This document shows positions 8,450 through 17,542 of a stretch of 33,649 nucleotides of DNA, piece after piece. The stretch comes from Asparagopsis taxiformis (Eukaryota; Rhodophyta; Florideophyceae; Bonnemaisoniales; Bonnemaisoniaceae), in NCBI GenBank assembly GCA_030407315.1, contig JALQPE010002964.1, positions 1 through 33,649 of the forward strand. Reading direction: 5' to 3'. A program made the position numbers and the translations under genes. Position 1 is the stretch's first letter. Each line of letters begins with the position of its first letter. Below the pieces are notes generated by a model. It ran no database searches, was not told where the DNA came from, and saw only the letters and a list, made by a program, of their open reading frames with translations.

Positions 8450-9837
8450 ATGCAAGACCCAACAGACTTTGTCTCCGAAGGATCAGTCATTGAAGTAGAA
8501 TGGAGTTTACAAACGAGAGGAAGGAAACAGAAAAAGGTTTGGTGGGGCGCCAAAGTTTTGAGTACTGCCAAGCCGGACGCGTCCGGAGAACATCGTTTGA
8601 CTGGAAACTTGTTTGTTACGCTGCAATATCAATCTGAACACGGTTTCGACCAGTCAGTCTCTACAGCAAAATTATTCAAGAACAATTCGCTGCTGGACAT
8701 TGACTCTGGAAACATGCTACGTTGGAGGTTTGGAGAGCAACTAGCACTAGAGCAGACGATCTCGTCTGCGGGTGAAGACAGTTTCCATAAAAAAGACTGC
8801 AAAGAAAACATGTTGAGTCGATCCAAGTCCGAGCCGCGCTTAGTTTGCGATGAGAGTCCTCCTGGTCCTAACATCAATGAGGACATATCCAAGCTGTTTC
8901 AAAAGGTATCCTACCTCGAAAGGCAGATTCTCAACTGTCGCGGTTCATCAAGCGCTACTGGATCCATCTTCGGAAACATTGTGTGCGACTACCTGTCCAG
9001 AGAGTTGGCTTAAAACTGGACAAACCCCTGTCCTCCAAAATCACGAAGTCTGAAACAGGCCGGGAAGTGAGCTCCTTGGTGCAAGACTATGTGACGGCAA
9101 GAGCAGATTGCTCGCTTGAACAGTTTTTACAACTTTCCAGGCTATGCGAAGAGAAGAACAACCCAAACACAATTTTCCTGCCGAGCGTCGAGGCGGTTCG
9201 AATTTCAACTGGGAGAGATAAAGAGCTATCGATCCACTTTGGAACATACTATGACCTCTGCAATACTTTAGCTCCTTCCATGTCTACATGCACGAACTCT
9301 ACTATCCTCAAGTGGAAGAAAACACGACACGATTCTGGGTCTTCTGTCATTAGAGTTTTGGGAACTCTAGCAGACAGTGCTTCAGAAGATTTTATTCCAT
9401 CTACAAAGGCTGTTCTTGTTGGTTCCTCTTTATACAGGAGATCTGAAAACATGAGTAGTACTGTCGTTCTTACTCGAGAATCTGATGAATACGACTATGT
9501 CAATTGCAGCTATTCGTATCCTTTGGAAGCTCGCTTCCTCTCAAGTCGAGAAATGCAGGAGAACTTTGAGCTGCCGGACAGCAAAAATTTCAAACTGGCC
9601 AACTCGTTCTCACTGACCTGGAAACCTGTTCAAGGCCCTCGTCCATATGGAACTTTCGAGCGCGTTCTCAAGAATGTTGTGTTGGGAACTGCATACTTGA
9701 ACCTCCCAGCATGCATTTTCAGTGGACACACCATCTGCAGCGAGCTAGACACAATTGGACATGACGTCATTGTTGGACAGAATAGTTCCCCTGTCGATGC
9801 ACCTCATCCTACCGTACACGATGTCGCCTCCGAATAA
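8450..9837 (+). CDS. Two-exon gene of unknown function
   Basis: Exon 1 is 8450-8905 (ATG at 8450, 152 codons) and exon 2 is 9001-9837 (278 codons plus stop), giving about 430 aa. The intron, 8906-9000, has an AAG|GTATCC donor and a CCTGTCCAG acceptor and is phase 0 on both sides. Without splicing, the first frame stops at 9015-9013. Exon 1 encodes IEVEW...KKVWWGAKVL near the N-terminus, a small beta-barrel-like pattern reminiscent of Tudor or chromo-type domains, but I do not recognise it with confidence. Residues about 110-150 are polar. Exon 2 is soluble, with no membrane segments and no catalytic motif that I can name. It is divergent from the ParB/methyltransferase cluster and lies between palindrome arrays B and C, so it may belong to the same element. 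Confidence 0.7.
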
Positions 9838-9948
9838 AAAGTTTTTCTATGTTTTATATATGTGTCTACACGACTGTTCAGAATTAGCCAACCTCGATCA
9901 AGTCGATGGTATCCATCGATACATGCTCCGTATCTTTCTGGCCTCTTC
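9838..9948. other. 3' flank of the 8450 gene
   Basis: A short spacer with no gene seen. It contains a small palindrome, ATGGTATCCATCGATACAT-like, at about 9906-9924. Confidence 0.3.
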
Positions 9949-10126
9949 CTTCGTCCAGGGACTGTCTGCATTCTGTAACAATGATTGCCCTCCACTTGGC
10001 AAAATATCCCTGAAAATAATACCGGGTATTATTCTTAGGTTTCGTCCAGGGATCGCCTGTAGTCGGTACGAATGATTGCCCTCCACTTGGCAAAATATTC
10101 CTCAAAATAATACCCGGTATTATTTT
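9949..10126. repeat. Array C: two 91-bp units with the AATAATACC core palindrome
   Basis: The unit starts TTCGTCCAGGGA (about 9950 and 10041), contains TGATTGCCCTCCACTTGGC and ends in the palindrome. The palindrome is AATAATACCGGGTATTATT at 10015-10033 and AATAATACCCGGTATTATT at 10106-10124. Outside the core the unit has no obvious similarity to arrays A and B. It marks the right border of the methyltransferase module. Confidence 0.85.
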
Positions 10127-10444
10127 CCGCACTACTCTGCCAGGTGGAGCTACGGCATTGGATGGGATTGCACAGGCCCCGAAGCTACTAGAGGCGTGCT
10201 CAATGAAAGGGTAAAACTCTTAGCCGTAGTAGACATGACGCTTTCTAGTCGCAGAGTGAGCTGAAAAATAAGAACGATAGCTATTGTTTCCAGTACACCA
10301 GGTAGTACGTAGCATGCTAGGGTGCACCTTTTCCACTCATATCCTAGACAGTTTCATATCTAAAGGTTTTATTTCTCCCAAGTCTCTCTCGTAGTAATAG
10401 CTGTACTTCAAATGATGTGAAACTTTACATCTACGCTTCCATTA
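10127..10444. other. Spacer between array C and the 10445 gene
   Basis: No gene is supported. This is the 3' flank of the minus-strand gene that ends at 10445. I see no terminator-like or repeat structure beyond scattered AT-rich runs. Confidence 0.35.
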
Positions 10445-11980
10445 TCAATCTTCCTCATCAAGGAAAACTTCAACGTAGCTTTCACTCCCATCTTCGTCAT
10501 TTCCATGTCCGCTATCCTCCTCAAACGCGGTACTACGCTGTTCCAAGTGTTGTTCATCGAATTTTTCGTTAGTAATTGTCAGTACATCTTCGCAGAGATG
10601 CCTCTTACAGATTCGCTCACTCGGCAACATCGCCTTTCCTAATTGTTTGAGCTCGTCTTGTACACTTTCTTCGAAGGTCTGACCTGATTGTACCTTGAAA
10701 ATTCCTAGAATCCCGGAAGCGATTGCATAGACAAATCTGAGTGAATTGCAGGAACGTCGCAGGAAAACCGTTCTACTCGTGCATTGAAGGAAAGCAATTG
10801 CAGTACTGCAACACGTGTTCAGGGCTACCTCCAGGATATTGATTCTCCTTCGAATCATCCTTTTGGCCACACATCCCGATATCTCGACTTCGTACTGAAT
10901 GATGACAACCATTTCTTTCCGCTCAGTGATGAATTGTACCATGATCTCGGAATTCTTGTCATCCACAACTTTCCGTTCCTCAGGCCTTAGATTTCCGTTG
11001 GTCACACGGGTATCGGGGATAACGTCCATATCTCGAATGAGATCGTGAGTTGGAAACTCGAAAGTGATAGAGGCGTCCGTTTCCAACACTAGAGCGAACC
11101 CCAGTTCGACAAGGAATCGATGGCGCACCTGCTCTCTAGACTTGTTCAGGAAACCGAGCACCTTTGTCAGCGCAACTTTCGTAACAGCCAAAGATATTTC
11201 ACGCTTGCTCAACTGTCCACCATTTCCATCTGTTTTCCTCCGCTTCCTAGCCCCTCCGTCAATGCTTCCTGCAGCCTGGTTTCGGCCATCGCCAGTGGCA
11301 CCATAAACAACTTCTTCGATTATTTTGTCCGGAATGTACCTGTTCTCCTTCCAGACGTTGAACGAATTCGAATCGCGTCCAGAGCTCGAGCCTTCCACTG
11401 TACGGCCTGTACCCGACTTTTCCTTCTGAATGTTCCGCAGGAGAGACATCACCACTTGGAATCGAGGCTCGATGTTGTTCTTCCCGGTGTTGGATTGGAA
11501 CACATCTCTCTTGTCATTGCTCTGCTTCGCAAACATCATTACAGAGAGCAGCCTGCACCCACGGAGGTCGTAGATTCCTTGGTTGGTGTAAATTGTCGCC
11601 CCAGCATCAATCTTGTCGACCAGCAAAGGTACAACAGTTCCAAATACTGCACACAGAAAATTGTAAGAAAACGATAGTTCTGCTGACTGCGAGATGCGCA
11701 ACCGGTCCCTGTCCTTGTCAGCCATCCCCTTCTTCGAAGTCCCCTGACTCTGCTGTAATAAACCATCACAGATGTTTTTCACACCCTGTAATTCCGTTAC
11801 TATAAACTCGACGCGACTCATCAGCTTTTCGATTTGCTGGCGTTGGGACGTTCGATCATCGTCGATTTCATCCATCCTCTCCCCAATACGACGAACTTCC
11901 CCAGTCACTGTCCTGAATCCCTCTCGAATAATCCCTGCTAGGCAGTCATTTCGATTTTCCTCACGACGCTGAGATTCCAT
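10445..11980 (-). CDS. Orphan 511-aa protein with N-terminal coiled coil and acidic tail
   Basis: An uninterrupted frame with an ATG at 11980-11978. Residues about 10-75 have heptad-like spacing (VRRIGERMDEIDDD, QRQQIEKLMSRVEFIVTEL) and should form a coiled coil. Around residue 245 a Gly/Arg/Lys-rich segment, GGARKRRKTDGNGG, looks like a nuclear-localisation signal in a disordered linker. Between residues about 265 and 430 lies a mixed alpha/beta region with several cysteines (LNTCCSTAIAFLQC). The last 35 residues are strongly acidic. I recognise no known domain. It is bordered by palindrome arrays C (10.1 kb) and G (12.3 kb), like the other modules here. It could be an accessory or structural protein of a mobile element; that is a guess from context only. 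Confidence 0.65.
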   Translation of the reverse strand: MESQRREENRNDCLAGIIREGFRTVTGEVRRIGERMDEIDDDRTSQRQQIEKLMSRVEFIVTELQGVKNICDGLLQQSQGTSKKGMADKDRDRLRISQSAELSFSYNFLCAVFGTVVPLLVDKIDAGATIYTNQGIYDLRGCRLLSVMMFAKQSNDKRDVFQSNTGKNNIEPRFQVVMSLLRNIQKEKSGTGRTVEGSSSGRDSNSFNVWKENRYIPDKIIEEVVYGATGDGRNQAAGSIDGGARKRRKTDGNGGQLSKREISLAVTKVALTKVLGFLNKSREQVRHRFLVELGFALVLETDASITFEFPTHDLIRDMDVIPDTRVTNGNLRPEERKVVDDKNSEIMVQFITERKEMVVIIQYEVEISGCVAKRMIRRRINILEVALNTCCSTAIAFLQCTSRTVFLRRSCNSLRFVYAIASGILGIFKVQSGQTFEESVQDELKQLGKAMLPSERICKRHLCEDVLTITNEKFDEQHLEQRSTAFEEDSGHGNDEDGSESYVEVFLDEED

Positions 11981-12296
11981 CTTCAGTCAAACTTCGCCTC
12001 TCGTTCCAATCGCAAAGTGTCACTCCAGACGATTTTCCTGCAACGAGAATGCTAGCAATAGTAACAAATAATGCCAACTACTCTACTCATATCCTCGGAA
12101 AACGACCGATTTTCTCCTACCTTTTTTGTAACGGTCATTTCCATGTGACCATGCATCCTCTACACTTCTCACTACTAGTAGCTTCAGAATAGTTTCCTCT
12201 CTTCTCTACTTGAACTCACATGCGAACACATTGTACAACCCTATCCTGGACAACTATTGCAATATTGAATCTCAGAAAATACCAATCACCAATTAC
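11981..12296. other. 5' flank of the 11980 gene
   Basis: No gene is seen. This is the presumed promoter side of the minus-strand orphan gene, ending where the CAGT-rich palindromic array G begins. No clear TATA element could be assigned. Confidence 0.35.
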
Positions 12297-12637
12297 TATC
12301 AAGGCAGTACAATTCACTGCCGGAACCAGTATATTTTACTGCCTGATTCTAATTCCAGGTCATTTGCCAGGGCAGTACTGTACGGCAGTACATTCCATTG
12401 CAAAAATCATCAAAAATCACTGCATTGCACTACTGCCCTGTGGTACCAGCGAAAATTACTAGAATTTGCTATCTTACAGTACTGAATTCTGCTACATACC
12501 GTACTGCCAGGAAATTTTGTATTTTACTGCCTGCGGCACTAGAACTGAAAAAAATTAAAATAGTAATTTTACTGCCTCAGGCACCAAATTGCTCAGGCAG
12601 TGTTTTTTACTGCCTCAGGCAGTAAATTTACTACATT
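12297..12637. repeat. Array G: ACTGCC/GGCAGT palindromic repeats
   Basis: Irregular copies of TTTTACTGCC and GGCAGTA occur head to head. Examples are GGCAGTACTGTACGGCAGTA near 12375 and TTTTACTGCCTCAGGCAGT at about 12606-12624, a perfect palindrome around TCA. The stretch is AT-rich between copies. The same ACTGYCTSAGRCAGT pattern reappears in array I (19727-20580), so G and I are probably related repeats flanking 12.65-19.69 kb. Confidence 0.7.
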
Positions 12638-12651
12638 TTTTAATCTCAAAC

Positions 12652-13707
12652 TCAGTAGTGGTGCTGATAACCAACAGCCTGGATGTCAGCAAAGATATCC
12701 ACACGTTCCGGTTCAATATTCTCTTTTCCATAAGAGGTAGTATAGTCTGGGCTAGTAACAGGATGGTTGGTATCCTCTGCAGTACATATGTTAGGTTTTA
12801 CCCTTGCGCTGTACTCCGGAGCCTCGTCCAAAGGTAATGTGGCTGTCTGTTGATAGATTGGAGTGTGTAACAATTGAGCCAATTTGCTGCACTCAACTGG
12901 GGAAGGTTCAAATCCCACATTTGAGAAATCTGCGTTGTGGATTGAGCTTCGGACAGAGGATAGGTGTCTGTCCAAGTCGAACCCGATAGACTGGAGAAGA
13001 GGGCGAGAAAGAAGGACTTCATCCATTACTTCATCAAAAACAAGGTATTCAACATTTCTTAGTCGTAGGGGAGCTTCACCTACATACAGAGTAGTAGAGA
13101 TACGAGCCTTTTTCTTGGCTGTATAACGCTTCTCCTCATTTTGTGCATCCAAATCTTGTAGTGCTAAGCTCATTTGTATAGGTTTAGCCAAGGGAAGAAC
13201 TTGTACGAAAATACCTGCTTCAGCACACAACTCTAAATGGCGTTCACTGAGAGAGGCATGGTCGGCCCCGTAGTCTCCATTGACTATTACCTTGACATGG
13301 TCTGCGAGCTTGGCATGGTAGCGTCCCGGCTTAGGTTGCACTATACGCAAATAGCCACTGCCTTCTCGATTCTCCAGCGCACTGAGGCGCCCTTTACTGC
13401 TTTGCTTGTCACGATAGTCTTTAAGGAAATTCTTCTTCTGTTCCGACGTAGACATCATACAGTATCGAATGTAGTGGTACCCGTTGCAAGCGGGGTTCAG
13501 GCACTTAGGAGCATTGGTTCGTGGCGATGGGGTGATTTTGTTACTGTTGTTTGGGGGAACAGAAGACTGTGAAGAGCTGGGTGTATCGAGTTTGCATCCA
13601 CTGCCTCCTGCACTTTTAGCACAAGTAGAGAATGATTCGGCAGGTACAGTTTGTTTTTTCAAGGATTTAGACTTGTCGTTAGCACAGTTGGATGCTTTTA
13701 GAGTCAC
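12652..13707 (-). pseudogene. Gag zinc knuckle plus retropepsin-like fragment of an LTR retroelement
   Basis: A 351-codon open frame without an ATG at its 5' end; the first in-frame ATG lies only after the zinc knuckle. CLNPACNGYHYIRYC is a CCHC-type knuckle with unusual spacing (C-x4-C-x3-H-x4-C). About 60 residues on, VIVNGDYGADHASLSERHLE resembles the DSGAD segment of retroviral-type aspartic proteases. Near the C-terminal half, LRNVEYLVFD...VLLSRPLLQSIGFDL resembles the flap-to-C-terminal strand (LLGRPLL) of gypsy-type proteases. The active-site D-T/S-G is D-Y-G here, which would be unusual for an active enzyme. No reverse transcriptase or integrase is found nearby. It is a truncated element or, less likely, a captured protease-like gene. 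The frame continues upstream into the repeat at 13726. Confidence 0.6.
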
Positions 13708-13725
13708 ATACGTCTGTGTTCTCGG

Positions 13726-13930
13726 AAATGGACGCGGACGTCCACAACCTCTAGTACACCTAGTATTACTAGGCGGACGTCCATGTTCTCCAGTATTTTT
13801 GGATGTCCGCCTAGAACCGGACGTCCATGCGGTCTAGTACGTCTAGTATTACTAGGGCGACATTCATTGTTTCTAGTACCACGGATGTCCCCCTCGGGAT
13901 GGACTTCCGCCATGTCTATGTCCACCTAGG
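13726..13930. repeat. Block H, left end: GGACGTCC and CTAGTATTACTAGG palindromes
   Basis: The segment starts AAATGGACGCGGACGTCCA (13726-13744), the approximate reverse complement of the right end of the block (17240-17263, TGGACATCCACCGGACGTCC then ATTT). CTAGTATTACTAGG occurs at about 13758 and again near 13846, each next to GGACGTCC-type palindromes. It looks like one terminus of a composite 3.5-kb repeat element. Confidence 0.6.
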
Positions 13931-15300
13931 ACGGGCGCCGGTTCAGAAATTCAAAAATTTCGACCCCAGAAATTTCTGCCGCCGTGCTCGACATGGATGT
14001 CCGCATCCATCACGGCGACCACTCTATTTTTCTTGTCGGTCGACTCCAATTTCGTCTTTAATTTTTTCATCCTCTCGCTCACACCCCCTTCCTGTTGGTG
14101 CTCACCTCCCCCGTACTGTACCTCAAACACCCCCAATACCACTCTAGCACGCATTTTCAGATACCTATCCCCGCTTCCACGGTGCACACCTCCATTCCAT
14201 ACCTACTTTTCTGCTCTACCGTACAGATTTCGTATAACCAGTCCTCATACTACCTCAGAATAGGGCAAAAACACCCCCTATCTCCTCGACCATGCTCTCC
14301 CCCATCACCTTTGAAACGTATTGTTCTTCAGTACCCTCTCTCCTCTACCCTCAACCCCTCTCCTTCGCCCTCTACACAAACTTCCCCTGCAGCTTACTCT
14401 TCCAAAACCTCTCACTCCCCATCCCGTACCCGACCTGCTCCACCCCTCCCTCCCTCAGCTGCTCCATGCCCCCACGCCATCCGCATCTTCGATACCGTAT
14501 ACACCACCACCACCGGCCCACGCTCCCGCACTGCGGGTGGCTCCCCCGCCGTATCCCAGAAACCTCCCCGCTCTGAAACACATATCAACCCCCCACTTCG
14601 CACCCTTCCTCCCACTCCCCTCCCTCCCCAAATACAATAACCCCCTTCTTCTCCATCACATCCCCACTCACCACAGCCAGAACAGACGCCACCCCCTCCC
14701 CTTCTTTCTCCTCACTTTCCTAAAAACCCCTCCTCTCGGCGCCTTCAACCGCACCCTCCTACGGTCCCACCTAAACACCTCCTCCGCCCTCACTACCCCA
14801 ACACCCCGCAGCGTCTCCCCAATCCCCATAATATGCTTGTCGGCACTCCTCTCCGAATCACAATCCATTCTAAACCCGCACTCCGTACATTTCCACCTCC
14901 CCCTGTACCATCCCAAGATTCCATCCCCCCACAGAACACATCCTCATACCACAGAAGAATTTTCTTCCTCTCATACCTCATCCTTAAAACCTCCATCAGC
15001 TCCATGTAAATTTCGATGAAAATATTTTCTCTACTATGCAATCTCAAACATGTATGAGCCTATGCCTTTCCGCTTTGTCAACCCTGAATATTGGTACTCA
15101 TGTATTCATAAAATAGGGCCACCCACATCCCTATCCCGTTCTGCAAGCTTTACAAACCACTAGACGCATACTCCACAACTATACAACAAACACTACTCGC
15201 TATTTCAGACGACGCGGTACACAAGTAGCGTAGTGTCAACCTTCCGTGACGCCTTCCCTGATGCGTACAAGTGGGAAACACGTCTAGACGTATATCAGAA
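13931..15300. other. Gene-poor tract with extreme strand asymmetry (C/T on plus strand)
   Basis: From about 14041 to 15008 the plus strand is overwhelmingly pyrimidine, with frequent CCCCTCC and CCTCTCC runs. Long open frames appear on both strands, but their translations are low-complexity Pro/Ser/Leu-rich (plus) or Gly/Arg-rich (minus), which is what such composition gives by chance. One minus frame, 14916-14668, has a CTEC...C...H arrangement and may be a decayed zinc-binding fragment; I do not call it a gene. Such mirror-type purine/pyrimidine tracts can adopt triplex structure. Confidence 0.5.
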
Positions 15301-15329
15301 CTGAGTGCGGGAATTTCGGCACAGGAGAT

Positions 15330-17275
15330 GCTGGGCCACCAAATTGATTTTTCGGAAATTTTAGAATTTCTGGGCTGGCCAGCAATGCAATCGAGCTGGA
15401 CATCCACCGGACGTCCATTTCAGGTTGGTCGCGAGAGGGTGGGGCGGGACCATGATGAAACAAGGACCAAGACCTTTCCCTGACGTGTTGAGCCTGAAAT
15501 CGACCCTTCGTGAGACGCGATTTTGGCTTACAGTTGGTGCTAATAGAAGCCAGTGATAGCCCCGATCGGGGCGGCAGCCGGCTCCGGCTTACAGTTGGTG
15601 CTTACAGACGCCAGTGATAGCCCCCGATCGGGGCCGGCGGTCGGTTCCTGGGGCCGTTCTGGCCAAATTAGACACCCTGATTTGAATTAAAATTTGGGCT
15701 ATTCTCAAAAACATGCACATGTGAACATGTTTTTGAGATGGGGGTGTGCCGTACGGCACAATCGACCGCCCAAATCGTTGATTTTTGCAAGATTTTTTGT
15801 GCCCGAAATTTTAGAATTTCTGGGCTGGCCAGCAGTGCATCTGAGCTGGACATCCACCGGACGTCCATTTCAGGTTGGTCGTGTGCTGCCTACATCCACG
15901 CATTGCAGAAACTAAGCCAGCGGGTTCACTACTAATACAAAGTACACGGAATATGAGTAACGTGATAGGTGAGTAGTGTTTGTGTTGAGGGAGTAAGGCG
16001 GGACCATTATGAAACACGGAAGAAGATGCGTACCTAGCATAACTTAGGCTTGAAGCCTGGAATCGACCCATCTTTCGGCGCCATTTAGCCTCACAGTTAG
16101 TGCTTACAGAAGCCAGTGATGACCCCGCTCGGGGCGGCGGTCGGTTCCTGGGCCGTTGTGGCCAAATTAGACACCCTGATTTGAATTAAAATTTGGGCTA
16201 TTCTCAAAAACATGCACATGTGAACATGTTTTTGAGATGGGGGTGTGCCGTACGGCACAATCGACCGCCCAAATCGATGTTTTTTTGCAATATTTTTCTG
16301 TGCCCGAAATTTTAGAATTTCTGGGCTGGCCAGCAATGCAATCGAGCTGGACATCCACCGGACGTCCATTTCAGGTTGGTCGTGAGAGAGCGGGGCGGGA
16401 CCATGATGGAACAAGGACCAAGACCTGTCCCTGGCGTATTGAGCCTGAAATTGACCCTTCGTCAGACGCCATTTAGCCTTACAGTTGGTGCTTACAGAAG
16501 CCAGTGATAGCCCCGATCGGGGCCGGTGGCCGGTGCCTGGGGCCGTTGTGGCCAAATTAGACACCCTGATTTGAATTAAAATTTGGGCTATTCTCAAAAA
16601 CATGCACATGTGAACATGTTTTTGAGATGGGGGTGTGCCGTACGGCACAATCGACCCGCCCAAATCGTTGATTTTTGCAAGATTTTTTGTGCCCGAAATT
16701 GTAGAATTTCTGGGCTGCCCAGCAGTGCATCTGAGATGGACATCCACCGGACGTCCATTTCAGGTTGGTCGTGTGCTGCCTACATCCACGCATTGCAGCA
16801 ACTAAGCAGGCGAGTTCACTACTCATACAAAGTGCACGGAATACGAGTAACGTGATGGGTGAGTAGTGTTTGTCGTGGAGGAGTAAGGCAGGACCATGAT
16901 GGAACAGGGGAAACGATGTCACCCTAGCATAACTTAGGCTTGAAGCCTGGAATCGACCCATCTTTCGGCGCCATTTAGCCTCACAGTTAGTGCTTACAGA
17001 AGCCAGTGATGACCCCGCTCGGGGCGGCGGTTCCGGTGCCTGGGGCCGTTGTGGCCAAATTAGACACCCTGATTTGAATTAAAATTTGGGCTATTCTCAA
17101 AAACATGCACATGTGAACATGTTTTTGAGATGGGGGTGTGCCGTACGGCACAATCGACCGCCCAAATCGATGTTTTTTGCAATATTTTTTTGTGCCCGAA
17201 ATTGTAGAATTTCTGGGCCGGCCAGGAATGCATCTGAGTTGGACATCCACCGGACGTCCATTTCAGGTGATCGTG
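15330..17275. repeat. Block H, right part: dimeric higher-order tandem repeat
   Basis: TGGACATCCACCGGACGTCC recurs at 15397, 15847, 16348, 16737 and 17240. Spacings alternate (450, 501, 389 and 503 bp) because two monomer types alternate, giving a higher-order unit of about 890-950 bp. Shared monomer blocks include GCCAAATTAGACACCCTGAT, the hairpin CTCAAAAACATG...CATGTTTTTGAG, the palindrome GTGCCGTACGGCAC, and CCCGATCGGGG or CCCCGCTCGGGG near the unit ends. No coding function is seen; the frames on both strands simply repeat with the units. Confidence 0.88.
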
Positions 17276-17542
17276 TATCGTGCACGTCCAGCCATTACCA
17301 GAAGCAAGTTGGCGATGAAGCACGTATAAACCCAATTGTTCTGCTATTTCTAGCATAGACCATCGAGTCTAGAGATGTGAGGGAATCGTCCTGGAATCAT
17401 GCTCCAACCCACTAGGGAATGGACAATCTAGTTTGAAAGCATGGAACGGAAGTGCATTATAGTAGGTTCATAGATTGAAAGTGATAAAGGAGATGATTAT
17501 ATTCTCGATAATTGTTTGCTAAAGTAGTTGTTGTTAAGATAT

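Noticed and set aside
12652..13707. Complete LTR retrotransposon
   Set aside because: No reverse transcriptase, RNase H, integrase or paired LTRs are visible within several kilobases on either side.
14668..14916. Minus-strand CTEC...C...H zinc-finger-like peptide
   Set aside because: Only one short frame in a strongly biased tract; the cysteine spacing does not match a family I can name.
14095..15019. Long Pro/Ser/Leu-rich open frames in the pyrimidine tract
   Set aside because: The composition of the tract removes stop codons by chance; frames are open on both strands and no motif is present.
15668..17356. Repeated open frames on both strands in the tandem array
   Set aside because: They recur with each satellite unit and differ by random indels, as expected for non-coding repeats.
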